A stretch of DNA of 64,000 nucleotides from Acidimicrobiia bacterium (GCA_020846855.1 JADLDD010000039.1:1-64000), one strand, 5' to 3'; shown: positions 18,104 to 28,440, counted from the first letter of the stretch. The notes: generated by a model from the letters alone, not told the origin. Made by a program: numbers and translations.

Positions 18104-19786
18104 ATGGAACGATCCGACGTCGCGGCCGGCTCGGCGGCGGGCCCGCCACCCGGCTCCCCGTCCGGCTCCCCGTCCGGCGCCACCCCGAACGACCCCACCG
18201 GCGGTCCGCCCGCCGGCGGGCCCACCCGCCGTCGCTTCCTGGCCGGGCTGGCGGCGACCGCGATCGTCGCCGGCTGCGGTCCGGGCGGAGGAGGGTCCGA
18301 CCGCGCGGCGCGGCGCGCGCCGGCGGCCCGCCGCCCTCCCCGCCTCGCCGGGCCGCCGTTCACCCTGGGGGTGGCGTCGGGCGACCCGCTCGCCGACCGC
18401 GTGATCCTCTGGACCCGCCTGGCCCCCGACCCGACCCGCCCCGACGGTGGGATGCCCGACGGACCGGTCGACGTGACGTGGGAGATCGCGACCGACCCCG
18501 ACCTGCGCCGGGTCGTGCGGAGCGGGGTGGCGACGGCCCGACCCGACGCCGTGCACGCGGTCCACGTCGACGCCACCGGCCTCGACCCGGCGACGGTGTA
18601 CCACTACCGCTTCACGGTCGGCGACGAGCGCAGCCCCGTCGGGCGCACCCGGACCCTGCCCGCGCCGGGCGACCGGGTCGACCGCCTCCGGATGGCCACC
18701 GCCAACTGCCAGCTCTTCGAGAGCGGCAACTACGCCGCCCACCGTCGCATGGCCGCCGAGGACCTCGACCTGGTCCTCTTCCTCGGCGACTACATCTACG
18801 AGAACCCGGGGGGCAATCCGCCGCGCGGCGCGCTCCCGAGGCACGAGACGGTCACCCTCGACGACTACCGCCTGCGGTACGCCTCGTACAAGGTCGATCC
18901 TCTCCTCCAGGCCTGCCACGCCCGCTTCCCGTTCATGGCCATGTGGGACGACCACGAGGTCGCCAACGACTACGCGGGCGACACGCTCCAGGACGGCTCC
19001 ACGGGCGACAAGGCGCGGGCCCGCAAGGCGGCCGCCTACCGAGCGTTCTACGAGCACATCCCCGTGCGCCTCGCCCCTCCCACCGGGCCCGAGGTCCGGC
19101 TCCACCGGGCCGTCGACTTCGGTGACCTGGCCCGGATCTCGGTGCTCGACGAGCGCCAGTACGCCGATCCGCCCCCGTGCCGTGACCGCCCGGGCGAGGC
19201 GGTGCTCGACATGGGCGACTGCGACGAGCGGACCTCGGATTCCGACCGCCGCCTCCTCGGCCGGGAGCAGGAGGAGTGGTTCGCCCGGGTGACGGCGCCC
19301 CGCGACGTCGAGTGGAACCTGGTCGGCAACCCGGTGCTCCTGGCCGGTGTCGACGCCGGCGACAAGCGCGGCCGGGCCCGGTACTACCTCGAGACCTGGG
19401 ACGGCTACCCGGCCGCGCGGCGGCGCTTCGTGAAGCAGCTGTCGTCGATCCCGAACCCCGTCGTCATCACCGGCGACTACCACGCCGGGTTCGTCAACGA
19501 CGTGCACCTCGACCCCGAGGACCGCGCCACGCCGGTGGTGGCCACCGAGCTCCTCGGCCCGCCGATCTCGTCGGTCCTCTTCCCCGCCGACGTGAGGCCC
19601 CGCAACTCCCAGGTCCGCTACATGGTCGCCGGCCACGGCTACCTGGTCACGACCGTCGAGCGGGAGCGGATCACCGCGGAGTTCAAGATCCTCGACGACG
19701 TCCGCGACGCCAAGTCGGAGATCCGGGTCGATTCCACCTGGAGGCTGGAGTCGGGAAGCCCGACGGCCACCCGCGTCCCCGGCTGA
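18104..19786 (+). CDS. PhoD-like alkaline phosphatase with Tat/lipoprotein-type signal
   Basis: TRRRFLAGLAATAIVAGCG; TLGVASGDPLADRVILWTRL; FLGDYIYE; MWDDHEVANDYAGD; VITGDYHAGFVND. Confidence 0.93.
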   Translation: MERSDVAAGSAAGPPPGSPSGSPSGATPNDPTGGPPAGGPTRRRFLAGLAATAIVAGCGPGGGGSDRAARRAPAARRPPRLAGPPFTLGVASGDPLADRVILWTRLAPDPTRPDGGMPDGPVDVTWEIATDPDLRRVVRSGVATARPDAVHAVHVDATGLDPATVYHYRFTVGDERSPVGRTRTLPAPGDRVDRLRMATANCQLFESGNYAAHRRMAAEDLDLVLFLGDYIYENPGGNPPRGALPRHETVTLDDYRLRYASYKVDPLLQACHARFPFMAMWDDHEVANDYAGDTLQDGSTGDKARARKAAAYRAFYEHIPVRLAPPTGPEVRLHRAVDFGDLARISVLDERQYADPPPCRDRPGEAVLDMGDCDERTSDSDRRLLGREQEEWFARVTAPRDVEWNLVGNPVLLAGVDAGDKRGRARYYLETWDGYPAARRRFVKQLSSIPNPVVITGDYHAGFVNDVHLDPEDRATPVVATELLGPPISSVLFPADVRPRNSQVRYMVAGHGYLVTTVERERITAEFKILDDVRDAKSEIRVDSTWRLESGSPTATRVPG

Positions 19787-19980
19787 TCTCCCGTCCGGTC
19801 GCGCCCGCGGTCCCCACCGGGACCGCGCCGTGCTCGCGAGGCCCCGCGGCCCGTCGGGCCCCGCGTCTGCGAGCGGCCTCGGCGCCGGCGGCCTACCCTG
19901 GGTACCGCGGGTCGCCACGGGCGCACCCCGGGGCGGCCCGGATCACCCCGGCAACGGTGCCGGGGGCGAGCCCCAAGGGG

Positions 19981-20424
19981 GTGATCGGGGTGCAGGTGAC
20001 CCACATCCTCGCCGCGAAGGGCGACCGGGTGGCCACGATCGCAGCCGGTGCCACGGTGGCGGAGGCCTTGGCCGAGCTACGGCGCTGGAACGTGGGGGCG
20101 CTGGTCGTCTCCCCGGACGGCGCCCGGGTCGACGGCATCGTCTCGGAGCGTGACATCGTGAGGGCCCTCGCCGGCGCCGGCGCCGCCGTCCTCGATCGGC
20201 GGGTATCGGAGCTGGCCCGGACCGACGTCGTCACGTGCCGGCTCACGACGGCCGGCGCCGAGCTCATGGCGACCATGACCAAGCGGCGGATCCGCCACGT
20301 ACCCGTGGTGGAGGGCGGCCGGCTGTGCGGCATCGTGAGCATCGGCGACGTCGTGAAGAGCCGGGTCGACGAGCTCGAATCGGAGCGCGACCAGCTCAGC
20401 GACTACATCACCACCGGCCGCTAG
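19981..20424 (+). CDS. CBS-domain pair protein
   Basis: ATVAEALAELRRWNVGALVVS...GIVSERDIVRAL...RRIRHVPVVEGGRLCGIVSIGDVVKSRVDELESERDQLSDYI. Confidence 0.92.
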   Translation: MIGVQVTHILAAKGDRVATIAAGATVAEALAELRRWNVGALVVSPDGARVDGIVSERDIVRALAGAGAAVLDRRVSELARTDVVTCRLTTAGAELMATMTKRRIRHVPVVEGGRLCGIVSIGDVVKSRVDELESERDQLSDYITTGR

Positions 20425-20583
20425 CCGCACCGGCCGGCCCGACCGGCGCGGACCGTCACGAGATCGCGACGTCGTCGTCGCGGTTCGCGCATCGACCGGG
20501 TTCATCATCCTCCGGCGTGCCGCCGGGGTCCCGCGCCGAATCCCGCGCCTCGGAGGCCCCGATCCCAGGATTCCAGGACGGAG

Positions 20584-20916
20584 GTGAGCCGTTCGATGAT
20601 GCCGAACCGCGATGTGGGCGGTGATGTGGGCGGTGGTGGAGCAACCTGGGCCGAGTCGGGGGGCAGCTCGGTGCCCCGGCGCCTGATCGTCGCCGGCGGC
20701 GACGCGCAGGCCGTGGTGTTGCGGATCCGGGGACGCCTCGACGACGTCCTCGGCGCCGAGCTGGTCGACGCGGTCGAGGCCGGTCTCGAGGCGGCGCCGA
20801 ACGTGCGTCTCGACCTCAGAGGGGTCGTCGAGTACACCGACGAGGGCATTTCGGCCCTCGCGGCCTGCACGTCGCGAGGGGCCCGCTTCTACCGCGGCGC
20901 GCCGGCGTCCCGCTGA
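20584..20916 (+). CDS. STAS-like small protein
   Basis: VLRIRGRLDDVLGAELVDAVEAGLEAAPNVRLDLRGVVEYTDEGISALAAC resembles a STAS fold; start uncertain. Confidence 0.5.
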   Translation: MSRSMMPNRDVGGDVGGGGATWAESGGSSVPRRLIVAGGDAQAVVLRIRGRLDDVLGAELVDAVEAGLEAAPNVRLDLRGVVEYTDEGISALAACTSRGARFYRGAPASR

Positions 20917-20923
20917 CCGTGGC

Positions 20924-21667
20924 GTGAACGACGCCGCGGTCGCGGTCATCATGGACGCCGTGGCACCGCTCCGGATCCTCGCCGTCGAGGACGATCCTCG
21001 CATCCGGGCCACCCTCCGGTTGGCGTTGGAGGACGAGGGGTACGCGGTTCTCGAGGCCGACAGCGGGGAGTCCGCCCTCGAGCTCCACTCGCGGGAGGAC
21101 GTCGACGTCGTGCTCGTCGACCTCATGCTGCCGGGTATGACCGGGTTCGAGGTGGTCCGCGAGCTCCGGCGGGCCAGCGACGTGCCCATCGTGATCGTCA
21201 CCGCCCGCACCGACAGCCACGACGTCGTGGCCGGCCTGGAGGCCGGCGCCGACGACTACGTCCGCAAGCCGTTCGTCGTGAAGGAGCTGGCGGCCCGGAT
21301 CCGTTCCCTGATCCGGAGGAGCCGGGGCTCCGAGGGCGGCCCGGACGCCGGGTCCTCGCCCGGTGGGCCGCCGGTGGTCTTCGGCGCCGTCGAGCTGAGC
21401 CCCGCCGAGGGGGTGGTGCGACGCCACGGCGAGGAGCTGGCCCTCACCCGGACGGAGTTCCATCTCCTGTGCGAGCTGGCCGAGAACGCGGGGTTGGTCC
21501 TGAGCCGTGAACAGCTCCTGGAGCGCGTCTGGGGGTACGACTACTTCGGGGAGGCCCGCCTCGTCGACGCGCACATCCGGCGCCTGCGGACCAAGATCGA
21601 GGAGGATCCGTCCGAGCCCGCGCTCATCGTCACGGTACGGGGCCTCGGATACAAGCTCGTGCGATGA
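20924..21667 (+). CDS. OmpR/PhoB-family response regulator (MtrA-like)
   Basis: LRILAVEDDPRIRATLRLALEDEGYAVLEA...VDLMLPGMTGFEVV...GADDYVRKPF; winged helix HIRRLRTKIEEDP...VRGLGYKL. Confidence 0.95.
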   Translation: MNDAAVAVIMDAVAPLRILAVEDDPRIRATLRLALEDEGYAVLEADSGESALELHSREDVDVVLVDLMLPGMTGFEVVRELRRASDVPIVIVTARTDSHDVVAGLEAGADDYVRKPFVVKELAARIRSLIRRSRGSEGGPDAGSSPGGPPVVFGAVELSPAEGVVRRHGEELALTRTEFHLLCELAENAGLVLSREQLLERVWGYDYFGEARLVDAHIRRLRTKIEEDPSEPALIVTVRGLGYKLVR

Positions 21668-23073
21668 CCTCCCGTACGCGCGGCCTGCGGTTCCGCGTGA
21701 CGGCGGCGTTCGCCCTCGGCGCCCTGCTCCTGTTCGGGATCTTGGGCTCCTCCGTCTACCTCTTCTCGTACCACTACCTCGTCGAGCAGCGGGAGCGGTC
21801 GCTCGTGGGTCAGGCGTACGCCGACGCCCGTGTCGTCCGCGACACCCTCGCCCGCAGTGACGAGGTCAAGGAACCCCTGGCGATCCTGGATCGGGTGCCG
21901 GGCTCCAACGCCGTGGTCCGGTGGCGCGGGCGCTGGTTCGGGACGACCGTCGCCAGTGCGGGCGCGACCGTCCCCGACGGGCTCCGCCGGCTCGTGGAGG
22001 CGGGGAGCCCGGCCCACCAGCGCATCGACCGGTCCGGCGTCCCGACCTTCGTGGTCGGCGTTCCGGTCGACGAGGTGGGGGCCGAGTACTACGAGATGTT
22101 CTCCCTCCTGGAGCTGGACCGGACGCTGCGGACCATCCGCAACGCACTCATGGCGGGGGGCGCCCTCGCGGTCGTGATGGCCGGCCTGATCGGGTGGACC
22201 TTGAGCCGGCGTGTGCTCCGGCCCGTGGCCGACTTCGCGTCGGCGGCCGAGCGGGTCGCGGCGGGGGACCTGGAGACGCGCCTGGCCCCGGGAGCCGATC
22301 CCGACCTGGCGTCCCTCGCCGCCTCGTTCAACCACATGGTCGACGCCGTGGAGCGGCGGATCGCCCGCGAGTCGCGGTTCGTGGCCGACGCCAGCCACGA
22401 GCTGCGCTCGCCGCTGACGACCCTGGCCACCGCGGTGGAGGTCATGGAGGCGCGCCGTGACGAGCTCCCCGACCGGGCCCGGCGCGCGTTCGACCTCCTG
22501 CGTGACGAGGTCCGGCTCCTGCAGCGGCTGGTCGAGGACCTCTTGGAGCTGGGAGCGGCCGAGGCGGGGGCCGAGGCGGGAGCCGCCGAGCCGGTGCGCC
22601 TCGACGAGCTCGTCGCCAACGTGGTCGCCCGTTCGGCGGGGGCGCAGGCCGTCACCGTCGACGTGGATCCGTGCTTCGGCGAGCCGGTGCTGGCCGACAA
22701 GCGCCGCTTCGAGCGGATCCTGTCCAACCTGATCGTGAACGCCGGCACCCACGGCCGGGGTCTCGAGCGGCTCTCCCTGGAGCGGCGGGGGGATCGACTC
22801 CGCCTGGAGGTCGTCGACGGCGGTCCCGGTGTACCCGACGACGAGCGCCAGGCGGTGTTCGAGCGCTTCTTCCGGGGGGCGGCGGCCGGCCGGCGGGCGA
22901 GCAGCACCGGCAGCGGCCTCGGGCTGGCCCTGGTGGCCGAGCACGTCCGCCGCAACGGTGGCCGGGTCTGGGTCGAGGACCGGGATGACGGGGCGGGGGC
23001 CCGGTTCGTGGTGGAGCTGCCGTGGGCGGGCGAGCCGGGGACCGGGATCGCGAGACCGGAGGTTCGGGCGTGA
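21664..23073 (+). CDS. HAMP sensor histidine kinase (MtrB-like)
   Basis: Two TMs, HAMP; DASHELRSPLTTLATAVEVM; NLIVNAGTHG; GSGLGLALVAEHV; ATGA overlap with the response regulator. Confidence 0.94.
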   Translation: MTSRTRGLRFRVTAAFALGALLLFGILGSSVYLFSYHYLVEQRERSLVGQAYADARVVRDTLARSDEVKEPLAILDRVPGSNAVVRWRGRWFGTTVASAGATVPDGLRRLVEAGSPAHQRIDRSGVPTFVVGVPVDEVGAEYYEMFSLLELDRTLRTIRNALMAGGALAVVMAGLIGWTLSRRVLRPVADFASAAERVAAGDLETRLAPGADPDLASLAASFNHMVDAVERRIARESRFVADASHELRSPLTTLATAVEVMEARRDELPDRARRAFDLLRDEVRLLQRLVEDLLELGAAEAGAEAGAAEPVRLDELVANVVARSAGAQAVTVDVDPCFGEPVLADKRRFERILSNLIVNAGTHGRGLERLSLERRGDRLRLEVVDGGPGVPDDERQAVFERFFRGAAAGRRASSTGSGLGLALVAEHVRRNGGRVWVEDRDDGAGARFVVELPWAGEPGTGIARPEVRA

Positions 23074-23735
23074 GCCGGCCCGGGAAGGCGTCCCGGCGCA
23101 CCGGATCGTGGCCGGGGTGGCCGCCCTCGACCGGGCGGGTGGAGGAGCTGACCCCGGCCCGGGTCCCGGCCCGGAGCCTCGTCCTCGCCCTGGCGCTGGT
23201 GGCGCTCGTGCTCGCCTCGTGCGGCGTGAGGAGTCAGTCCTCGCCCACCCGGCTCGACCGTGAGTCCGCACCCGCCGACCTGATGGAGCGGCCCACCACG
23301 ACCACGGCCGCGCAGGACGGCTCCCGCCTGGTGCCGGTGTACCTGGTGGCGAAGTCGGGGTTGGTCCTCGTGCGGCGTCCCGTGGAAGCGACGCCGACCC
23401 CCGAGCGCCGCCTGGCGGCCCTCCTCGAGGGTCCGACGCCGCCCGAACGCACGTTGGGGTTGACCACCGCGATCCCCCGCGGCGGCGACGTCACCGCCCG
23501 GAGACGAGATCGGAGCACCGTGGAGGTGCGGCTCGACCCGGCGTTCGGCGAGGGCGCGATCCCCGACCAGGCCACCGCGTTCGCCCAGGTCGTGTACACC
23601 CTCACGGCCGACGGTCAGGTCCGGCGGGTCGTGTTCCTGCTCGACGGGGAGCCGGTGGCGATCCCCCGCCCCGACGGCTCGCTGACCTCCGGTGCGGTCA
23701 CCCGGTCCGACTTCGCCGGTCTCGCGCCCGACTGA
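23070..23735 (+). CDS. GerMN-domain lipoprotein (LpqB-like)
   Basis: LALVALVLASCGVRS lipobox; VPVYLVAKSGLVLVRRPV...RRLAALLEGPTPPE...VRLDPAFGEG...QVVYTLTADGQVRRVVFLLDGEPV. Confidence 0.8.
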   Translation: MSRPGKASRRTGSWPGWPPSTGRVEELTPARVPARSLVLALALVALVLASCGVRSQSSPTRLDRESAPADLMERPTTTTAAQDGSRLVPVYLVAKSGLVLVRRPVEATPTPERRLAALLEGPTPPERTLGLTTAIPRGGDVTARRRDRSTVEVRLDPAFGEGAIPDQATAFAQVVYTLTADGQVRRVVFLLDGEPVAIPRPDGSLTSGAVTRSDFAGLAPD

Positions 23736-23796
23736 GCCGCCCGGATCGTCACCCGTTCGCAACCGGTTGAGCGCGCACCCGCCCAACCGGGCCGGG

Positions 23797-24054
23797 ATGA
23801 TCGGCACCATGTTGGCGATCGGGGGCCGGACCCGGCAGATCATCGACACCGGACGCTGGCGCTGGATCTTCGAACCCGCGAACCGTCGCGTGGCGAGGAT
23901 CCCGAGCGGCCCGTCGCCCGACGTCGCGTTCTTCGACCTGGCCTGGGAGCACTACGAGCGGGCGGAGCTGAGGGCCGGGGGGCGCGAGCTGGTCGTGCTG
24001 TTCGACCCCAAGGGCCGTCACCGCTGCCGGATGCTCATCGAGCCGGCGGGGTGA
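23797..24054 (+). CDS. Small hypothetical protein
   Basis: 85-aa ORF with non-repetitive composition; no family recognised. Confidence 0.4.
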   Translation: MIGTMLAIGGRTRQIIDTGRWRWIFEPANRRVARIPSGPSPDVAFFDLAWEHYERAELRAGGRELVVLFDPKGRHRCRMLIEPAG

Positions 24055-24628
24055 CGAGCGCCACCACGGCCCGCTCCACGTGGCGTCGGACACCCGTGCG
24101 CCCACCCCGCGCCTCCGACCGGGCCGCCACCGCGACCAGGCCGGCGACGAGCTCCGCCACCACGTCGGCCTCGGAGGGGCTCATCCCGGCCTTCGCCAGT
24201 GCGGTGACGAGAGGCACGAGCAGCGACCGGTGGGCCGCCGCGATGGCGGCCCGGGCGCCGGCGTCGAGGTCGTCGGCGTGCTCGATGGCGTCGCGCAGCA
24301 GGGCGTGGGTGGGCTCGGCGGCGGCGTCGAGCTCGTGGTGGACCCACGCCCGCACACGCTCCTCCGGCGGGCCCGGGCCCTGCAACAGCTCCCGACCTTC
24401 GGCGACGTGCCGGGGCAGCTCCCGGTCGGTCCAGGCCACGAGGATGTGCGCCTTGCTCGGGAAGTACCGGTAGAGCGAGCTGCGGGCCAGGCCGACCTCG
24501 GCGGCGATGTCGGCGATGGTCACGTTCTCGTACCCGTGCTCGGCGAAGAGCCCGACGGCAGCGCGGAAGACGGCGGCCTCCCGCTCGGCCACGTGCTCGG
24601 CGATGGAGCCGGCGGTGATCCTCGGCAC
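24035..24628 (-). CDS. TetR family transcriptional regulator
   Basis: AVFRAAVGLFAEHGYENVTIADIAAEVGLARSSLYRYFPSKAHIL. Confidence 0.92.
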   Translation of the reverse strand: MPRITAGSIAEHVAEREAAVFRAAVGLFAEHGYENVTIADIAAEVGLARSSLYRYFPSKAHILVAWTDRELPRHVAEGRELLQGPGPPEERVRAWVHHELDAAAEPTHALLRDAIEHADDLDAGARAAIAAAHRSLLVPLVTALAKAGMSPSEADVVAELVAGLVAVAARSEARGGRTGVRRHVERAVVALVTPPAR

Positions 24629-24635
24629 GGGGCCC

Positions 24636-25331
24636 TCAGCGGGCCGTCGAGCCGGCGGCGGTGACGGCGCGCAGGGCGCCCCCGTCCAGCTCGATCCGCC
24701 GGTCGGCGTGCCGGAGCGGGGCCTCGTCGTGGGTGACGACCAGGGTCGCCAGGTCCCGGTCCCGGGCCTGTCCCGCGAGCAGGTCGGCCACGTCGTCGGC
24801 CAGGCGCGGATCGAGCGAGGCCGTGGGCTCGTCGGCGAGGAGGACGCGCGGCTCGGCCATCAGGGCCCGGGCGAGGCCGACCCGCTGGCGCTCCCCCCCG
24901 GACAGGTGGTGGGGGAGCCGGCCGGCCCGCTCCGCCAGGCCGAGGTCGGCCAGCAGGCCGCGGGCCCTCCGGCGGGCGTCGGCGTCGAGCCGGCCCTGGA
25001 CGTGGGCGACCACCTCGAGCTGCTCGATCGCGGTGAGCGACGGGAAGAGGTTCGCCGACTGGTACACCACCCCGACGGTCCGCCCCCGCAGCTTCGTGCG
25101 CGCCCGGCCACCCAGGCCTGACGTGGGCGTTCCGGCCAGGACCACCTCGCCGGCCTCGGGCCGGCGCAGGAGCCCGGCCACCGCCAGCAGCGTCGACTTG
25201 CCCGATCCCGAGGCCCCGGTGAGGGCCACCACCTCGCCCGGCGCCACGGCCAGGTCGACCGCATCGAGCAGCGTGCGGATGCCGTCGCCGTCGGGGACGG
25301 TGACGGTGACCCCGCGGAGCTCGAGGCTCAC
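24636..25331 (-). CDS. ABC transporter ATP-binding protein (MacB/LolD type)
   Basis: TGASGSGKSTLL, LSGGERQRVGLARAL, LLADEPTASLD. Confidence 0.94.
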   Translation of the reverse strand: MSLELRGVTVTVPDGDGIRTLLDAVDLAVAPGEVVALTGASGSGKSTLLAVAGLLRRPEAGEVVLAGTPTSGLGGRARTKLRGRTVGVVYQSANLFPSLTAIEQLEVVAHVQGRLDADARRRARGLLADLGLAERAGRLPHHLSGGERQRVGLARALMAEPRVLLADEPTASLDPRLADDVADLLAGQARDRDLATLVVTHDEAPLRHADRRIELDGGALRAVTAAGSTAR

Positions 25332-26482
25332 GGCTCCACCCCCAGGGCCACGATCGGTTCCACCCGGGTGATGCGCCTCAACGCCACCGCGCTCCCGAGC
25401 ACGCCGACCACGGCGAGGATCACGCCGGTGGTGACGGTGCCGGTCAGGGTGAGCTCGATCGGGACGTCGCCGCCTCCCGCCACTCCCGCCAGCAGCGCGC
25501 CCGCCGCGGAGCCCACCACGGTGAAGAAGACCACCACCAGGGCGAGCTGCCCGACGCCGTCCCGCACGATGTAGCCGTTCGACGCCCCGAGCGCCTTCAT
25601 CAGGCCGATCTGGCGCGTCCGCTGGACCGTCCAGATCGTGAAGAACGCCCCCACGATCAGGGCCGAGATGACCACGAGGAAGGACCGGATCATGGTCATG
25701 GTGGCCGTCTCGGCGGAGAAGCCCGGCGAGCCGGAGTAGGCCGACGCCTTGCTCCGGGTTGCGGTGCCCGCGGCGCGGTCGACGGCCGAGGTGTCGACGG
25801 GGCCGTCGAACCTCAACGCCACGGCCGAGAAGCGCCCGCGGGCGTCGTCGCCGTAGTGGAGCTCCTGCCAAGTGGCCAGGCTCGTGAAGGCGATGGGGAC
25901 GTGACCGTAGGAACCGCTGTAGGTGAATCCGAGCACCGGGAGCTCGAGGTCGCTGCCGGCGACGGTGAACCGGTCGCCGACCTCCACCTGGCCCTCGAGC
26001 TCGTCGGACAGCACGAGGCCGGGGCGGCCGGAGAGGGCGGCCCGGGCCTCCGGCCGGGCGACGAGGAAGCTGTCGGCCGGCACGCCCCAGAGCGCCAGGT
26101 CGAGCCGGGGCCCGGTAGTGGTGGGCGCGGCGTTGACGAACGCGACGCCGAGGGGCGACGCCTCGACGCCGGGCGTCGCCCGCCAGGCCTCGAGGGCGCG
26201 AGCGTCGAGGGTGGAACGGGTGAAGACCGCGCCCGAGCCGGGCTCGAAGGCGAGGTGGGTGAGCGGGAGGCCGCGCAGGCCGGAGATGCCGTCGCTCACG
26301 AGGCCGGTGGCCAGGGCGGACAGCACGGTGGAGAGCACCGCGACCAGGCCGACGACCAGGCCGACCAGGCCGAAGCGGCGCCAGTTGCGTCGCAGGTCGC
26401 GCACGGCGAGGTACAAGGGGTTTCCCTTCGGTGGGGGTGGGAGGTGGCGATCGGGGTCGGGCGGCCGGGCTACGGGGATCAC
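25328..26482 (-). CDS. FtsX-like ABC transporter permease
   Basis: N-terminal TM, large periplasmic domain, IWTVQRTRQIGLMKALGASNGYIV...; start uncertain (ATG 26482 or TTG 26416). Confidence 0.85.
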   Translation of the reverse strand: MIPVARPPDPDRHLPPPPKGNPLYLAVRDLRRNWRRFGLVGLVVGLVAVLSTVLSALATGLVSDGISGLRGLPLTHLAFEPGSGAVFTRSTLDARALEAWRATPGVEASPLGVAFVNAAPTTTGPRLDLALWGVPADSFLVARPEARAALSGRPGLVLSDELEGQVEVGDRFTVAGSDLELPVLGFTYSGSYGHVPIAFTSLATWQELHYGDDARGRFSAVALRFDGPVDTSAVDRAAGTATRSKASAYSGSPGFSAETATMTMIRSFLVVISALIVGAFFTIWTVQRTRQIGLMKALGASNGYIVRDGVGQLALVVVFFTVVGSAAGALLAGVAGGGDVPIELTLTGTVTTGVILAVVGVLGSAVALRRITRVEPIVALGVEP

Positions 26483-26617
26483 GCCGGTGGGGTGCGGGGT
26501 CGGGGTGGTGGCGCGGGCCGGTTCCTCCGGCGCCCGCCGGCATCATATCGACGCGGTGTCGACAAGTTCCGGTCGGGCCCGGGCCCGGCGTCGCCCGATC
26601 TCGACCTGCCGGCCGAC

Positions 26618-27502
26618 CTAGAGGAGCTCGACGGGGTCGCCCTCGGCGATGCGGCCGGGCTCCACCACGTCGAGGCCGATGCCGAGGTCCATCCTGGTCT
26701 CGCGCACCAGGGTGCGCATGATGCTCCGCTCCGCCGGCAGGTCGCCCTGCGGGAGGGTGACCATCACGCAGCGCGACATGGGCTGGACCACCTCGGCCAC
26801 CACGGAGCCGATGCGCAGGTGCCGGCCGCACCAGTCGATCTCGGGGAAGCCGCCGGGCTCCGAGCCGGTGTCGACGAGGACGTTGGGGCGGAAGCGGCGG
26901 ACGTCCATCGACGCTCCGGGCGTGGCCTCGGCCAGCGAGGCGAGCGACGTGGTGGTCAGCACGTGGAGCTGGAAGCTGTCGAAGTAGGTGCCCCGCGGAC
27001 CCACGTACTCGATGAGCTCGGCCATCAGGTCGGGTGGCGCCATGGTGGACCAGTCGGGGACCGGCTCGTCGGGAAGGAGCCCGAGCTGGCGCCGGAACTC
27101 GGCCTCGTCGGGGAGCTCGACCCGGCGGTAGTGGTCACGGTCCTCGGCCGGCCGCCGGGGCCACAGGGTCACCGGCCGGCCCAGTCGGGCCGACAGCACG
27201 CCGGCCACGTCGGGGTCGTCGCTCCTGACCGTGGCGCCGTCGCCCAGGTCGATCTCGACCGGCGGCGTGGCCGAACCGGCCGGCGGCGCCAGGTACCGGG
27301 CGGCGAGCTGCACCAGCGCGCCGATCTTCTTGGCGCCCCGGATCTCGCCGACGGTCTCGTCGCGCACCGCCCACCCGCGATCGCCCGGGATCCCGTAGGA
27401 ACACACCACGTCGGTGGACCCGAGGCGCTCGCCGCGCATCGACTTCACCGGGTAGCGCCACAGCTCCCGGACGTGACCGATCACCCCGGGCCTCCCGGGC
27501 AC
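26618..27502 (-). CDS. MOSC-domain protein
   Basis: ELWRYPVKSMRGERLGSTDVV...GIPGDRGWAV...RRFRPNVLVDT...MSRCVMVTLPQGDLPAERSIMRTL. Confidence 0.9.
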   Translation of the reverse strand: MPGRPGVIGHVRELWRYPVKSMRGERLGSTDVVCSYGIPGDRGWAVRDETVGEIRGAKKIGALVQLAARYLAPPAGSATPPVEIDLGDGATVRSDDPDVAGVLSARLGRPVTLWPRRPAEDRDHYRRVELPDEAEFRRQLGLLPDEPVPDWSTMAPPDLMAELIEYVGPRGTYFDSFQLHVLTTTSLASLAEATPGASMDVRRFRPNVLVDTGSEPGGFPEIDWCGRHLRIGSVVAEVVQPMSRCVMVTLPQGDLPAERSIMRTLVRETRMDLGIGLDVVEPGRIAEGDPVELL

Positions 27503-27584
27503 TCCGGACCTTCCGATCGTCCGCCCGCGTGGGCGTCACCACGCGTGGAACCCGGGGATCCGCACCCATCCCGCCGCCGTGGGT

Positions 27585-27971
27585 TCACAACCGGGCGGTG
27601 ACCTTGATCTCGACCAGCACCTGCGGCACGGCGAGCGCGACCACCTGCACCAGGGTGCTGGCCACCTCGAAGCGCGGCCCCCAGATCTCGTGGCGGATCT
27701 CGTTCGCCACGGCCATCGCCGCCTCCATGTCCGTCACGAACACGACCTCGTCGACGACGTCGTCGAGGTTCGCCCCGTAGAAGCCCAGGACCCCGGCGAT
27801 GTTCGCGTAGGCCGCCCGCATCTGATCCGCCATGCCCTCCGGGAGGTCCTCACCCTCCACGAAGGCCGTCTGCCCCGAGACGTGGATCGTGTCGCCGACC
27901 TTCACCGCCTGCGAGTACCCGAAGAACTCCTCCACGAAGTTCCCGAAGCGCATCGGTTCCTTGTTCCCCAT
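27585..27971 (-). CDS. RidA/YjgF family protein
   Basis: YSQAVKVGDTIHVSGQTAF...QMRAAYANIAGVLGFYGANLDDVVDEVVFVTDM. Confidence 0.9.
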   Translation of the reverse strand: MGNKEPMRFGNFVEEFFGYSQAVKVGDTIHVSGQTAFVEGEDLPEGMADQMRAAYANIAGVLGFYGANLDDVVDEVVFVTDMEAAMAVANEIRHEIWGPRFEVASTLVQVVALAVPQVLVEIKVTARL

Positions 27972-28170
27972 GGTTCCCCCTCGCTTCCCCGGCGGCGGTT
28001 CCGCCGTCCGGTCCGGGGAGCGGTAGCCCACCGGAGCCGGCCCGCGCAGGCTAGGTGGAAGCGCGCCGCGAGGGTCCGGGCCGCGCGTCCCGGGGCGTGA
28101 CGGGTTGCGTGAGGCCGGTGGCCCGGCCGTGCGGCGGGGGTCAGGCCCGCGGTGCCGGTCGCGGTCGCGC

Positions 28171-28440
28171 CTAGGCCAGCTTGAGGAAGAGGCGCTCGAC
28201 CTCGGACACGGGGTAGCCCTGGGCGGCCGACGACTCGGGGTCCTCCAGGCACGACGTGAGGCCGGCGGCGAGGAGGCGGAAGCCCACCTGCTCGAGCGCG
28301 CGGCTGGCCGCCGCGACCTGGGTCACCACGTCGCGACACTCGCGCTTCTCGGCGAGCATCCCCTGGATGCCTCGCACCTGGCCCTCGACGCGCCGCAGTC
28401 GCCGCTGAAGGTCGTCGATCACGTCGTCGTTGATCTCCAC
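28171..28440 (-). CDS. CsoR/RcnR/CstR (DUF156) family repressor
   Basis: LQRRLRRVEGQVRGIQGMLAEKRECRDVVTQVAAASRALEQVGFRLLAAGLTSCL; Cys35 and Cys64 conserved. Confidence 0.92.
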   Translation of the reverse strand: MEINDDVIDDLQRRLRRVEGQVRGIQGMLAEKRECRDVVTQVAAASRALEQVGFRLLAAGLTSCLEDPESSAAQGYPVSEVERLFLKLA

